Source: a virus. From it: DNA of 20,270 bases. The notes beneath the pieces were generated by a model. The model searched no databases and had not been told where the DNA came from. It saw only the letters and a program-made list of their open reading frames with translations. The stretch covers positions 1 through 20,270 of IMG/VR virus record IMGVR_UViG_3300025815_001586. One strand, 5' to 3'. Made by a program: the position numbers and the translations under genes. Positions 9,001-16,565 of this stretch are shown here, one piece after another (the stretch's first letter is position 1; every line of letters begins with the position of its first letter).

Positions 9001-11794
9001 ATCTCATAAGTACTAATGGTTTAAATACATTTCTTGTATAAAAATTAGCTAAGTTAGTAAAGAAATTATTTTCTAATCTTTTAACAGATATAGCACCAGC
9101 TTCAAAAGGATTAGGTAAATCATCTGGGTTTTTAGCCCAAGGTGCATGATATTTTAACCATTGTTTAGTATCGTATGTGAAACTAGACCTAACATATACA
9201 CCCTCCCCTATTTCTTTATACGGTTTAAACATTCTTCCCATAGCTTTATCTAATAATCTATAATCCAGTAGGGGAGCAATGTTATCTTGCATTTCATCAA
9301 ATAAAGATGCAGTCATTGTTTGTACTACTTTTTTATTATTAAATATTGCTTCACCATCATCATTAATTTCATATCCATGAAAACCAGAACCTATGTTTGG
9401 AAGTATCTTTTTATTTTTACCTGTAGAATATATTTTCATTTTACTTTGACCTTCAAACATTTCTTTAGCAGCTTTAGCTACATATTCCCAGTTACCACCA
9501 CGTGCTGCAATTAATTGGACATCTCTTTGTGCTTGTGTATTAGCAAAACTTCTTAAAGCTTGTTTATCCATTGCATCAATAGAAGAAAATTCTTTTAATA
9601 TTTTTGATGCTTCTGTAGGGTCATATCCATTAATTTGTAAATGAGATGCAAGTTGTCTATAACCTACTTCAATATTACTTAAAGGTATTCCCATTTCAGG
9701 AACTACACCTAACATCTTTCTAAAGTAAGGATTGTATGTAGAGTTAAAGTTAGAACTAAAACCTAAATATCTTTCAAATTCAGGTAACTCTAATCCTTTT
9801 TCTACATCTACTTGTCTATATCTAGCTACGCTATCCATTTTATCTACTACTTCATCAACAGAATCTTCTACTCTTAATAATCTTGTAGGTTGTTTTCTAT
9901 AAAGAACTTCACGTACACTTCTAGTTTTTTCACCAGCCCAGCTACCAAATGTTCTATAAGCAGCATTAGGATTAATACCAGATTGGCGTAATGCTTTGTT
10001 AACTACTAATGAACCTGTCTTAGGTAACATTTTTCCAGGTAATGTATAAGGAATTAATTGTCCAGCTTCATCTTTAATTGAATATCCTGACTTACTAATT
10101 AAATCACCAAACATACTTTGTATTTTTGTCCAGTCAGTTTCTGCTGCTATTTCATCTCTAATTTGATATGGAAGATGTTTAGTAATTGGATTAGTTGCTA
10201 AATAAAATAAATCATCTTCTGTTGTAGCAGCTAACGATTTAAAAAAAGCTACATTAGTAGGCTGGTTTAATATTTCGTCAGATGTTAATTGAAAAAATCT
10301 TGGTACTCTACCAAATAATGTACTTTCTTTTTTAATCTTTTTTAAACTCTTTTTAACAGCACGTCTATCTTTAACATATTCTTTATTTTTAATAAAACGT
10401 CCAGCATCATCTTGATATTTAGCTAAGTTACCTGTACCTGTTAATCCATCAATTTCATCAGCTACAGTTTCTAAAATATCATCAGCCATAGCTCTAGGAT
10501 TTATTTTTATAGATTTACCTGTTTTTTTAATACGTCCCATTTGTACTAAGTCAAATGCTTGATTAGTTCCACGTAATCCACGTATTAAATTTTTAGCACC
10601 TTTAACACCTTTACCAGCAAATACTTCAGGTAAAATTTGATAACCAGCATCAGTTAATCCTGACAATACTTCAAATGCTTTTGTACCTGGTTCATAAAAT
10701 TCAGAAGCTGTTACTTTACCTGGTGAGTATTCCATAAGAATATTTTTATTAGCCCAATCTGGTCTGTAATAATCTTGTTCTGTTTGTCCAGCCCAAAAAT
10801 ATCTTTGTCTTGCTCTACCTGCATAAAAGTTTATTTTGTTTGGGTTATATGCAGATGTGTAATGTATTTCACCATTTTCATCAAATTGTTTAATTGGTTC
10901 ACCAATATGCTTGTAAATAAAATCACTAGCTTGTGTTGGTGTCATACCATAATTTTGTGTTAAATCTATGTAGTATGGTGTATTTTCAGCTTTAATACTT
11001 TCTAAAGTTATTTTTGTAGCTCTATCAAAGTTAAGTGGTTTACCTTGTATAACATTACGAAACATATTAGCTAATATTGGTTCTCCACCCATATCATGTG
11101 CTTCTTGTAACATATCAATAAATTTTCCTATATTACCTGCACCACCTAAATCTTTACCTAATCCTTCTACAGATGTATTACTTAAATCAATTTGCAACAT
11201 ACTTTGTGCTTTAGAAGGTGAATAACCATCTCTAAGTAATTTATCGTATGCACGTATATCTCTAAGATATGCTTGTGACCTACCAACTTTCATTGGTTGT
11301 CCAGGTGCTAATGCATTAACTGCACTAGATATAACAGACCATTTACCTGATGGACCTATTGTTTGAAATACAGCATCTAAAGCAGCAAATGCCCATACAC
11401 CGTATTGAACATCTCCTGGTTTAGCTCCACCTGGAAATAAACCTGCTGTTAACAAATCACCAATACTCATTTTCATATTATCTTCTGTATGTTCGTATTG
11501 ATATTGTTGTTGTAACTCTTGCCAAATTTTAGCTTCGTTATAAATACGATTATTTGATATTTCTTGTGCTATTACTTTATTAGCTTGAAAGTTAGGGTCT
11601 ACTCCTGCTAATGATAATGATGCAATTACATCTGCAGGCATTTCAGGAAATCTTTCTGCATAAGTTTGTAGGTCCTGTTGTATTAAATTGTTTTGTTCTA
11701 TTGCACCTTTGTATAAACCAACTTGTGCATCATCTCTATTAACACCACGTAAAATATCGTAGTATTGATTTCGGTCATATAAAATAAAACCCAT
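6071..11794 (-). CDS. Giant late protein, 1907 aa, probable internal/ejected virion protein
   Basis: The largest gene here, taking more than a quarter of the window. The start ATG shares its A with the previous stop (TAATG). The protein is soluble, mixed alpha/beta, with basic helical regions (for example RRAVKKSLKKIKKE near residue 485). No membrane helix, long Gly/Ser tape-like repeat or heptad tape-measure pattern was seen, so a siphovirus tape measure is unlikely. I found no convincing polymerase, methyltransferase, protease or transglycosylase motif. Around residues 1345-1375 a segment (VNVFPFAEVWFEVFQTWGKL) resembles the PF-x-F-W helices found late in some very large phage polyvalent/ejection proteins (LPD38-like), a weak analogy. 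Position between portal and scaffold suggests an inner-core protein that enters the cell with the DNA. A tail or head-completion function cannot be excluded. Confidence 0.8.
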   Translation of the reverse strand: MGFILYDRNQYYDILRGVNRDDAQVGLYKGAIEQNNLIQQDLQTYAERFPEMPADVIASLSLAGVDPNFQANKVIAQEISNNRIYNEAKIWQELQQQYQYEHTEDNMKMSIGDLLTAGLFPGGAKPGDVQYGVWAFAALDAVFQTIGPSGKWSVISSAVNALAPGQPMKVGRSQAYLRDIRAYDKLLRDGYSPSKAQSMLQIDLSNTSVEGLGKDLGGAGNIGKFIDMLQEAHDMGGEPILANMFRNVIQGKPLNFDRATKITLESIKAENTPYYIDLTQNYGMTPTQASDFIYKHIGEPIKQFDENGEIHYTSAYNPNKINFYAGRARQRYFWAGQTEQDYYRPDWANKNILMEYSPGKVTASEFYEPGTKAFEVLSGLTDAGYQILPEVFAGKGVKGAKNLIRGLRGTNQAFDLVQMGRIKKTGKSIKINPRAMADDILETVADEIDGLTGTGNLAKYQDDAGRFIKNKEYVKDRRAVKKSLKKIKKESTLFGRVPRFFQLTSDEILNQPTNVAFFKSLAATTEDDLFYLATNPITKHLPYQIRDEIAAETDWTKIQSMFGDLISKSGYSIKDEAGQLIPYTLPGKMLPKTGSLVVNKALRQSGINPNAAYRTFGSWAGEKTRSVREVLYRKQPTRLLRVEDSVDEVVDKMDSVARYRQVDVEKGLELPEFERYLGFSSNFNSTYNPYFRKMLGVVPEMGIPLSNIEVGYRQLASHLQINGYDPTEASKILKEFSSIDAMDKQALRSFANTQAQRDVQLIAARGGNWEYVAKAAKEMFEGQSKMKIYSTGKNKKILPNIGSGFHGYEINDDGEAIFNNKKVVQTMTASLFDEMQDNIAPLLDYRLLDKAMGRMFKPYKEIGEGVYVRSSFTYDTKQWLKYHAPWAKNPDDLPNPFEAGAISVKRLENNFFTNLANFYTRNVFKPLVLMRFAFFTRVFLEEQARIAVKGLSGFYNKPHEYLQWVFAHNPNSKVGAMLEKVSLGKYTKAKQNNDAVEFLMQEEVIEAMQKTFRPNDIADARGRKQNKYLEYLAKDKSELTIDQIAESMYAELRHLRNDPIARQVAKFGYGSKELNEWLLSPAGREARIQLIKYGGNKWSEILRDGSVTLDQHLQFLESRIRISAGGQISEGKDIFKQADGTYQYKLRLNTNTGNQNIRKMIGEGTLAKFGTDGVDEKNVIEFFSSEENLLKKFKKSKVLDELKLYYNKQDGLDPGMMTITRNLADESTDKNFLGMFQDGMDIFYQTVFDHLMTKPIGILNRSTTFKQFRWMYVGERFADFTPRLRKQFIKEAKDAAVPKKIIDELTGASKLYKPGKIDDYEAMNIESKAYALAGVKELLYDTKQRHTISDKLVNVFPFAEVWFEVFQTWGKLLAQNPYVLRKGHVGFRGGSAADALGSSSNDGFFVANPQDPQEDMFVMPFGGFMSSLIFDDELSGGEQQVQISPRGYVQGVNLLGQGFVPGPNPFVGFALNKVLPPIETASTKLGAEYGWANSLEKTLFGEFPPPEKLTDVFSISPVYKKLNAWLLGADEFDVISDASTEAERMRAKATIDLYRWGVSAGEPERLYKAGKLDKYINKLYPGLSVNELNKGEIENAYLEYAKVKSGTLFGFQFIYQFFGPTGFQPEYFIDDKQGNLWGQAVLYEEYVRIKEKNEGNDVATYNEFLELYGVEHPYLLSPRTQSETGKQPYSVRVQQFQKENADIFSTLKVSGYYLNIDNPYEEKNYNDIIREKNLLSPDQYRRAVNDTIGFFRYKTFTKNLDKTTIPSVKKTVIKRLYREQLKEALPGFQADEYGLLSPPATMDIFNEMREYWTTNPKIMEFAAAQGFAEALVKWEEAEQLSIQYSPTRNKDWWLTSDDVRAKALRLWMYNEANGIIENYPDFWAVWTGVMLKLYRDDQEYLDYLPEG

Positions 11795-12183
11795 TAGTAA
11801 ACCTGTCTGTTATTAATAATTTCTAATATGACAGGTGATGGGTTTATTTGATATATTGCCTCCAGTATTGTATCTACGTTATCTTGTATTTTATTTGGAC
11901 CTGGTCCTGGACCTATAGGTAATCCAGCTGTAGCTGGTTCTCCTGGTCTTTCGGTAGGTGCAAAAACATTTGGTGCAGGAATATTAGATTGTTGCATTGG
12001 TAATGGTGCAGCTTGTTGTTGTGCAACAAATGCTTTATTTTCACCGTAATCAGCGTCAGGAAGCCTTCTAAGAGGTTGTTTAGCACTTCCTGGACCTCCG
12101 TCAGTTCTTTGCCCACCTTGTGGTGTAGCTACTGCTGCAGGGTTATTTGGTTGTCTGTAACCACCTCGTCTACTCTTTGCCAT
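11794..12183 (-). CDS. Small disordered Pro/Gln-rich protein, 129 aa
   Basis: A low-complexity protein. The N-terminus is basic (MAKSRRGGYRQP), the body is rich in Pro, Gln, Gly and Ala (QQQAAPLPMQQ, GLPIGPGPGPNK), and only the C-terminal 35 residues (DNVDTILEAIYQINPSPVIL) look folded. The start is clear: AAGGAG seven bases upstream of the ATG, embedded in the last codons of the upstream small gene. The stop overlaps the giant gene's ATG by one base. Between portal and giant protein, a connector, a chaperone for the giant protein or a core component are all possible. I do not recognise a family. Confidence 0.8.
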   Translation of the reverse strand: MAKSRRGGYRQPNNPAAVATPQGGQRTDGGPGSAKQPLRRLPDADYGENKAFVAQQQAAPLPMQQSNIPAPNVFAPTERPGEPATAGLPIGPGPGPNKIQDNVDTILEAIYQINPSPVILEIINNRQVY

Positions 12184-12328
12184 AAAACTCCTTTGTAATC
12201 AAAATAATAATACCTGGCATAGGTGTTATGTATTCAACTACCGATTCAGATAATATATCTAATTCGTCTGTAACACCATATTCTGCATACACCATATCCC
12301 AAAAATCTACATCATATTTATCTTGCAT
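12170..12328 (-). CDS. Small acidic protein, 52 aa, between portal and Pro/Gln-rich protein
   Basis: The frame is open from 12370, but that ATG lies inside the portal gene. The ATG at 12328 lies one base after the portal stop (TAA-C-ATG) and is the sensible start, giving 52 residues. The protein is acidic and aromatic (DFWDMVYAEYGV) with a short hydrophobic stretch near the end (GIIILITKEF). Its last codons contain the ribosome binding site of the next gene and overlap it by 14 bases. Tight coupling on both sides supports a real gene. Function unknown. Confidence 0.65.
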   Translation of the reverse strand: MQDKYDVDFWDMVYAEYGVTDELDILSESVVEYITPMPGIIILITKEFYGKE

Positions 12329-12329
12329 G

Positions 12330-14108
12330 TTACATTCCAAAAGCTTGAGCCATTGTAGGTATACCGCCACCCATTTGTTGTTGCATCATTTGTTGTTGTA
12401 TCATCATTTCTTCTTCAGGTGTCATCTGAGGTTCTTGTGGTGTATAAAACTGTTTCATAATATCTGTTATAGCTGAAGGATACTCGTAAATAGCTATAGC
12501 AGCCATTGTTGCTGCAGGGTCACCTTGAGCAGACCTAGCTAAAATAGAATCAAATAAAACTTGTTCAGCTTTATTTTTACGTATACGTTCTTGTACTTTA
12601 GCTATGTTTTCTAAACCATCAATGTTATCTTGTAATGTTTCTACGTCTATAACACCTGCTTGCAATAATTGCAACCCAGTTACAATTTTTTGTGGTTCAT
12701 CAAATCCAGCCATAACACCATAGATACGTCTAGTTTTAAAGTCACCACCAATATCATTAAGTGGTTGATAGTTTTCAGAAAAAGCAGAACCATTTAAGAA
12801 ACCAGCCATAGGTTTTTTACTAATACCCATAGAGTAAGAAAGTACTACATCCATTTCTAATCTCTTATGGTCCATCTCTACTAATGATTGTTTAAATATA
12901 TCCCTATACTCAGAAATCATTAAAGACATAGTACTGTTAAGTTCTGATAGTCCAGCACCAGTAACAAAGCTATTAGGTGATTGGCTATCGTCAGTTACAG
13001 GATATCCACCAACCATACGCAATTGTCTTTCTAATCTATCTATCTGTTGGAATAATTGATATGGAATGTTATTCATTGGTTTAGAAACTTGTGTACCAGG
13101 AGCTAGATAATTGACCGCAAATCTACCTTTTCTGTATTGACCGGATTCTATCTCTCCTGATATGTTAGTTTCTGTAAACACAGAATCTTCCATGGCTATT
13201 GCCGACATAATGTTAATTTTTGCCATCATTGCCATCAAACCTATTACATGGTCATATTGTCCTTTTAATTGGTCAAATGATACACGTTTCATAAATACAA
13301 ATGGTGGTGTAGATAATACGTTAGGTATAAAGTCTAAAATCATATTACGCTCTGGAAATACTACATAAGTACCACCCATGTCATAATATTCAATAACTCT
13401 TACACCAGAGTATGTGTTATCTTCCCAACCTTGTTCTCTGTTGTTCTCATAAGATAAAAATGGTGTAGCTGTATCTGTTTGTGCGTCTTGTGCATCTTCA
13501 TCTTGTTTTAAAATTTCTTTTGCAAACTCAGGATATATCTGTGCAAGTTTATATCTAGGTATACGTCTTAGTACTGCTAATTCTCTTGGTTTTTGGTCTG
13601 GTCCAAAGTTTCCTGGAAATGTATCATAAGGGTCACGTAGTTCAGCACTAGGGTAAAAGAAACCATTATTATCACGTTTAGTTGTAATAACCCAAGCACA
13701 GTAACCATAACCAGGTAACCATCTAGCTGCTTGTTGTAACTGTCCTAGTAAGTTTTGTTTTTCATCATAGTTAGTAACAATACGTTCTAGTTTTTCTGCA
13801 CGTATTTTACTTCTAGCTGAATCATTATCATTAGGAACATCAACTCTAACTTGAGGTATTCCTGAAATCTTTTGTGCAAGTCGGTCAATACCTGATTGCA
13901 ACATGTTAGGAGCTGGTAATAAATCAGCATCAGAGGTTTCCATTGTATTACCTAGTAATGCTTTTATACCATCTGCACCACCGTTGAGGATAGCTTTTAT
14001 TCTAGCTTTCTGTACTTGTCTTTCTTGTACTAACTTACCTGATGTAAGTTCAGCAGCATTTCTAACTATCTCTTTGTATGATTTGATATCTAAATTTTCT
14101 ATGCCCAT
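12330..14108 (-). CDS. Portal protein
   Basis: A 592-residue protein of the size of podovirus/SPP1-type portals. The N-terminal third has the usual portal layout: helical start, then PAPNMLQSGIDRLAQKISG (about 66-84) leading into a strand with QVRVD, and a core region with LPGYGYCAWVITTKRD (about 131-146) and ELRDPYDTFPG (about 156-166). The C-terminus is Met/Gln-rich (EEEMMIQQQMMQQQMGGG), typical of the disordered portal tail or barrel. Twelve copies would form the channel through which terminase packages DNA. The gene overlaps the terminase stop by 10 bases and is translationally coupled to it. Identification rests on residue patterns plus the invariant terminase-portal order. Confidence 0.88.
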   Translation of the reverse strand: MGIENLDIKSYKEIVRNAAELTSGKLVQERQVQKARIKAILNGGADGIKALLGNTMETSDADLLPAPNMLQSGIDRLAQKISGIPQVRVDVPNDNDSARSKIRAEKLERIVTNYDEKQNLLGQLQQAARWLPGYGYCAWVITTKRDNNGFFYPSAELRDPYDTFPGNFGPDQKPRELAVLRRIPRYKLAQIYPEFAKEILKQDEDAQDAQTDTATPFLSYENNREQGWEDNTYSGVRVIEYYDMGGTYVVFPERNMILDFIPNVLSTPPFVFMKRVSFDQLKGQYDHVIGLMAMMAKINIMSAIAMEDSVFTETNISGEIESGQYRKGRFAVNYLAPGTQVSKPMNNIPYQLFQQIDRLERQLRMVGGYPVTDDSQSPNSFVTGAGLSELNSTMSLMISEYRDIFKQSLVEMDHKRLEMDVVLSYSMGISKKPMAGFLNGSAFSENYQPLNDIGGDFKTRRIYGVMAGFDEPQKIVTGLQLLQAGVIDVETLQDNIDGLENIAKVQERIRKNKAEQVLFDSILARSAQGDPAATMAAIAIYEYPSAITDIMKQFYTPQEPQMTPEEEMMIQQQMMQQQMGGGIPTMAQAFGM

Positions 14109-16021
14109 GGTGCGTTATTTATCTCCGTCATCTTATAATCTCCATAACTAGGATTATAATCTAATCCCATATCAGCAGCATGCTCTTTTTGCATACGTCT
14201 AAAAACCTTCATTGGAAACCAACTAGCCATAACTATATCAGTTTTTTCCTTGTTTCGTTTAGAAACAGGTTTACCATCAAAGTATAACAGTTGTTGCCTG
14301 TATTGCTGTACTTTTGCATTTGACATACCATCACCTACAGGTAAATGTATTCTTCTATCTTCAAATAAATCTGCCATAGCACCTACACCATAAAGTGGGT
14401 CATGTTTGTTTTTACCTGTAAGATGTCCTTGTACAGTTATACCAGTACGTAATGTAAATTCTTTAATAGCAGCATCTTGTCGTATAGCAGTTTGAAATCC
14501 GTTTTCTTCTACTATCCAATGTCTACAATCGTACTCGTGTAACCATAAAGCCATTTGGTCAAGTGCAGCTCTAATACCACCACCACGTTTATTTTCTAAA
14601 TCTACTAAATACAACTCACCTCTGTATTGGTCTATACCCCAAAGTACAGATGCTTGGTAACCAGATGATGCAGGGTCAAGTCCAGCAACAAGATATAAGT
14701 TTTTATATACTTGTCCTAGTACTAAGTCAGGTCGCATACATTGGTCAATAATATTCATAGTAAAGATTTGTGTACCTTCTACATATGCTTGGTTGTAATA
14801 TACCATTTCAAATGTTTGTCTACCGCCTGTAGATTCTGCAGAATGTAATCTAGACATTAACCATTTAAAAGAACGTTTACTTGCCCATAACATACAATCA
14901 ATATGTTCATCTTCAAGATGTTCTGGTATAGCACAATCAAGTGCATGTGCAGTTTCTACTATTGATGTAAAGTTATCTGATTCAAGTAAGTGATTATATA
15001 AATCATCAGGATGTTGTCTAGAACCAATTACAACAACAGCAGTATGTTCCTCTTTACGACTTGATAATGTTGTTGTCCACCATTGTCTTGTATTTTCTCT
15101 TGCAGCAGGTTGCATTGTAGTTTGATGGTCCTCAATGTCGTCTGCAATTATTAAATCACAGTCACGAGATAATATCTTTCCACCTTTACCTACAGCAACC
15201 ATAGTTGGTGATTTAATACCTGCTACTGTTCTAGTACCTACAGTAAATTGATTTTGTGACCAGTTTTTACCAGACCTGTTATCAGGTTTAAATGTTGTAC
15301 CTGGTATACAAAAATCTTCTTGTAAATCTTGGTTAGTATCTAACACATCTAGTACAGCAGACAATGCATTTTTAGCTATATCTTCGTTACCACCTACCCA
15401 CATAATACGTATGTTAGGGTTTTTACATATCTGATATACAGCAAAGTGTATTAACAATTCAGTCTTTCCATGTCGTGGGGGTGACAGTATCAATAATTCT
15501 TTACCGTTATCTATAGAATCTATAATGTTATTAATCCAGTTCTCATGAAAGTCAGCGGTTTCGTAGTGTTTACCTAGTTCGGTTCGAAAATATTTGTGTC
15601 GGAAGTTAGAAAAATTTTTTAATGATTCTTTGGCATCTTGGCTTAATTCCCAATCTTCTGCAGCTACTTCGTTCCTAGTATCAATCTTGTAGGCACCAAG
15701 CATGCGACTGACAGTAGCAGAAGTGCAGCCAAGGAGGGAAGCTGCGTGTGCTACTGTCATATCGCCAGTTGCAACCTCGTCAGCTATACCTTCACTTACG
15801 AAAGCTCGGTAATACTGTCCTCGTCTAACAGAAGCGTAGTCGCCTTCGTCAGACTTACGTTCAATATTAATAGGTTTTGGGTCTGCTGTCTTGTTATGTC
15901 TACTATCTCTAGCAAACTGTCTTTTTTGACAAGTGGGGGTGCAGAATTTGCGTTGTTTCCCCTTTAATTTTTTCCTGCAACCCTCTGCTATACAGATTAC
16001 ATTTTTATTGGTATCTACCAT
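14099..16021 (-). CDS. terL: Terminase large subunit with N-terminal zinc-binding and helix-turn-helix extension
   Basis: This is the DNA-packaging motor ATPase and headful/site nuclease. Walker A is SPPRHGKT (residues 180-187) and Walker B with catalytic acid is LIIADD (290-295). The RNase H-like nuclease acids are D449 (AGLDPASSG), E505/E506 (WIVEENG) and D594 (KTDIVMASW). In front of the ATPase are about 150 extra residues: a four-cysteine site (C10, C15, C27, C31; CIAEGC...FCTPTC) with a basic tail, then a clear helix-turn-helix at about 86-114 (MTVAHAASLLGCTSATVSRM). That fold normally belongs to the small terminase subunit, and no separate small subunit gene is seen here. The extension may recognise the packaging site. 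First gene of the late operon, 32 bases downstream of the predicted start site. Its ribosome binding site is weak. Confidence 0.95.
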   Translation of the reverse strand: MVDTNKNVICIAEGCRKKLKGKQRKFCTPTCQKRQFARDSRHNKTADPKPINIERKSDEGDYASVRRGQYYRAFVSEGIADEVATGDMTVAHAASLLGCTSATVSRMLGAYKIDTRNEVAAEDWELSQDAKESLKNFSNFRHKYFRTELGKHYETADFHENWINNIIDSIDNGKELLILSPPRHGKTELLIHFAVYQICKNPNIRIMWVGGNEDIAKNALSAVLDVLDTNQDLQEDFCIPGTTFKPDNRSGKNWSQNQFTVGTRTVAGIKSPTMVAVGKGGKILSRDCDLIIADDIEDHQTTMQPAARENTRQWWTTTLSSRKEEHTAVVVIGSRQHPDDLYNHLLESDNFTSIVETAHALDCAIPEHLEDEHIDCMLWASKRSFKWLMSRLHSAESTGGRQTFEMVYYNQAYVEGTQIFTMNIIDQCMRPDLVLGQVYKNLYLVAGLDPASSGYQASVLWGIDQYRGELYLVDLENKRGGGIRAALDQMALWLHEYDCRHWIVEENGFQTAIRQDAAIKEFTLRTGITVQGHLTGKNKHDPLYGVGAMADLFEDRRIHLPVGDGMSNAKVQQYRQQLLYFDGKPVSKRNKEKTDIVMASWFPMKVFRRMQKEHAADMGLDYNPSYGDYKMTEINNAPWA

Positions 16022-16059
16022 TATTTAACTATCTTTCATTAGATGTTTGTATAGTGAGA

Positions 16060-16088
16060 ATTATATGCTATAGTTCAGTTAATTACAA
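16060..16088 (-). promoter_or_regulatory. Late-operon promoter (TTGTAA-17-TATAAT)
   Basis: On the minus strand, TTGTAA (16088-16083) and a perfect TATAAT (16065-16060) are separated by exactly 17 bases, with expected transcription start near 16053, about 32 bases before the terminase ATG. This is the best sigma-70-like promoter on this strand and sits at the only logical point for starting the structural operon. Confidence 0.7.
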
Positions 16089-16111
16089 ACACTAAACCAT
16101 AGTATTTTGTA

Positions 16112-16290
16112 ACAGGTAAAGCGGTGACCGGGACATCAAAAGCTGCTCACAGGTAAAACTGTACACTAGAAAGACAAAGGCAGTACCCAAGAACACTAGA
16201 AAAGGTTTAGTCAGCATCAATAAAGACTATGCCCGCTCACGCCCATTCTTACTGGGTTTCTACAGAAATTACCAGCATATTTTCTAGACC
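16112..16290. ncRNA. Probable structured RNA element in the divergent intergenic region
   Basis: No coding frame is supported here, but there is ordered complementarity. GTGA-C-CGGG (16124-16132) pairs with CCCG-C-TCAC (16232-16240) with a single C·C mismatch. CTAGAAAA (16196-16203) pairs with TTTTCTAG (16280-16287). TAGTC (16208-16212) pairs with GACTA (16225-16229). CCCA (16242-16245) pairs with TGGG (16252-16255). ACAG (16149-16152) pairs with CTGT (16159-16162). ACAGGTAAA occurs twice (16112 and 16149) and ACTAGAAA occurs twice (16165 and 16195), offering alternative partners. Some helices conflict, so more than one fold is possible. The strand is not decided. It could also be DNA structure, for example an origin. 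No tmRNA, RNase P, SRP or tRNA signature was found. Confidence 0.4.
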
Positions 16291-16310
16291 TTACGTACTA
16301 TAATGAGTAG

Positions 16311-16345
16311 GTCAACATTGACATATGCTAGTCAAAGGTTATATG
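16311..16345 (+). promoter_or_regulatory. Rightward promoter with GTCAA/TTGAC operator-like half-sites
   Basis: TTGACA (16318-16323) and TATATG (16340-16345) are 16 bases apart, a plausible sigma-70 promoter for the small-gene arm. The -35 box lies inside a set of half-sites: GTCAA (16311-16315), TTGAC (16318-16322) and GTCAA (16331-16335). GTCAACATTGAC is a perfect 12-base palindrome, and TTGAC-8-GTCAA is a second inverted pair. Such placement over the -35 box suggests a repressor or activator site. A further TATAAT lies just upstream (16299-16304) without a good -35 box. Confidence 0.55.
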
Positions 16346-16384
16346 TACAGAGATAAATGAATAGTATGTATAAAATATTTATGT

Positions 16385-16440
16385 ATATATGTCTATATCC
16401 TTCTGCTGTCCTATAGGACAGAAGGATATAGTACATATAT
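16385..16440 (+). repeat. Bulged hairpin 1 (H1)
   Basis: First of six hairpins sharing one plan. Lower stem CTATATCCTTCTG (16393-16405) pairs with CAGAAGGATATAG (16419-16431). The 3-base bulge CTG (16406-16408) is on the 5' side; the upper stem is TCC/GGA and the loop TATA (16412-16415). An outer helix ATATATGT/ACATATAT (16385-16392/16433-16440) extends it past 20 pairs. Unlike most others it does not follow an obvious gene; it is in the leader. Its 3' arm contains AGAAGGA, resembling the ribosome binding sites of this arm, but no start codon follows at proper distance. No U-run follows, so it is not a standard terminator. Confidence 0.85.
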
Positions 16441-16508
16441 AAATTAAAATATACCTATATGTAGTTTAATTACTTACCTATGAAGTTATATGAAATCTAT
16501 ATATTATG

Positions 16509-16563
16509 TATCCTTCTAATAAAGACTTGTTGACTTAAAAGTCAAGTCTTTATAGAAAGGATA
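16509..16563 (+). promoter_or_regulatory. Bulged hairpin 2 (H2), burying the ribosome binding site of the 32-aa ORF
   Basis: Upper part as in the family: stem ATAAAGACTTG (16519-16529) with CAAGTCTTTAT (16543-16553), 5' bulge TTG (16530-16532), ACT/AGT, loop TAAA. The stem then continues through TATCCTTCT (16509-16517) with AGAAAGGATA (16554-16563), leaving A518 and A556 bulged. The 3' strand of this extension is the Shine-Dalgarno box of the ORF starting at 16566, so the whole binding site is double-stranded in the folded RNA. This predicts repression of translation unless the stem is opened or cut. Confidence 0.75.
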
Positions 16564-16565
16564 AT

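Noticed and set aside
6071-11794. Tape-measure protein
   Set aside because: Right size, but no heptad or tandem repeats or transmembrane segments, and it lies between portal and scaffold, not after tail genes.
11913-12116. 67-codon minus-strand ORF inside the Pro/Gln-rich gene
   Set aside because: Out-of-frame shadow of the 129-aa gene, whose own start, binding site and overlap are much better.
12170-12370. 66-codon version of the small gene after the portal
   Set aside because: The earlier ATG lies inside the portal gene with no binding site; the ATG at 12328, one base past the portal stop, is better.
16112-16290. Group I intron, RNase P RNA, tmRNA or tRNA
   Set aside because: TAGTC/GACTA looked like a P7-type pairing but is a simple hairpin. 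No P/Q/R/S core, no tag reading frame, no T-loop and no RNase P signature were found.
16480-16533. 17-codon frame entering hairpin H2
   Set aside because: ATG at 16480 without any Shine-Dalgarno sequence; hydrophobic chance translation of AT-rich DNA.
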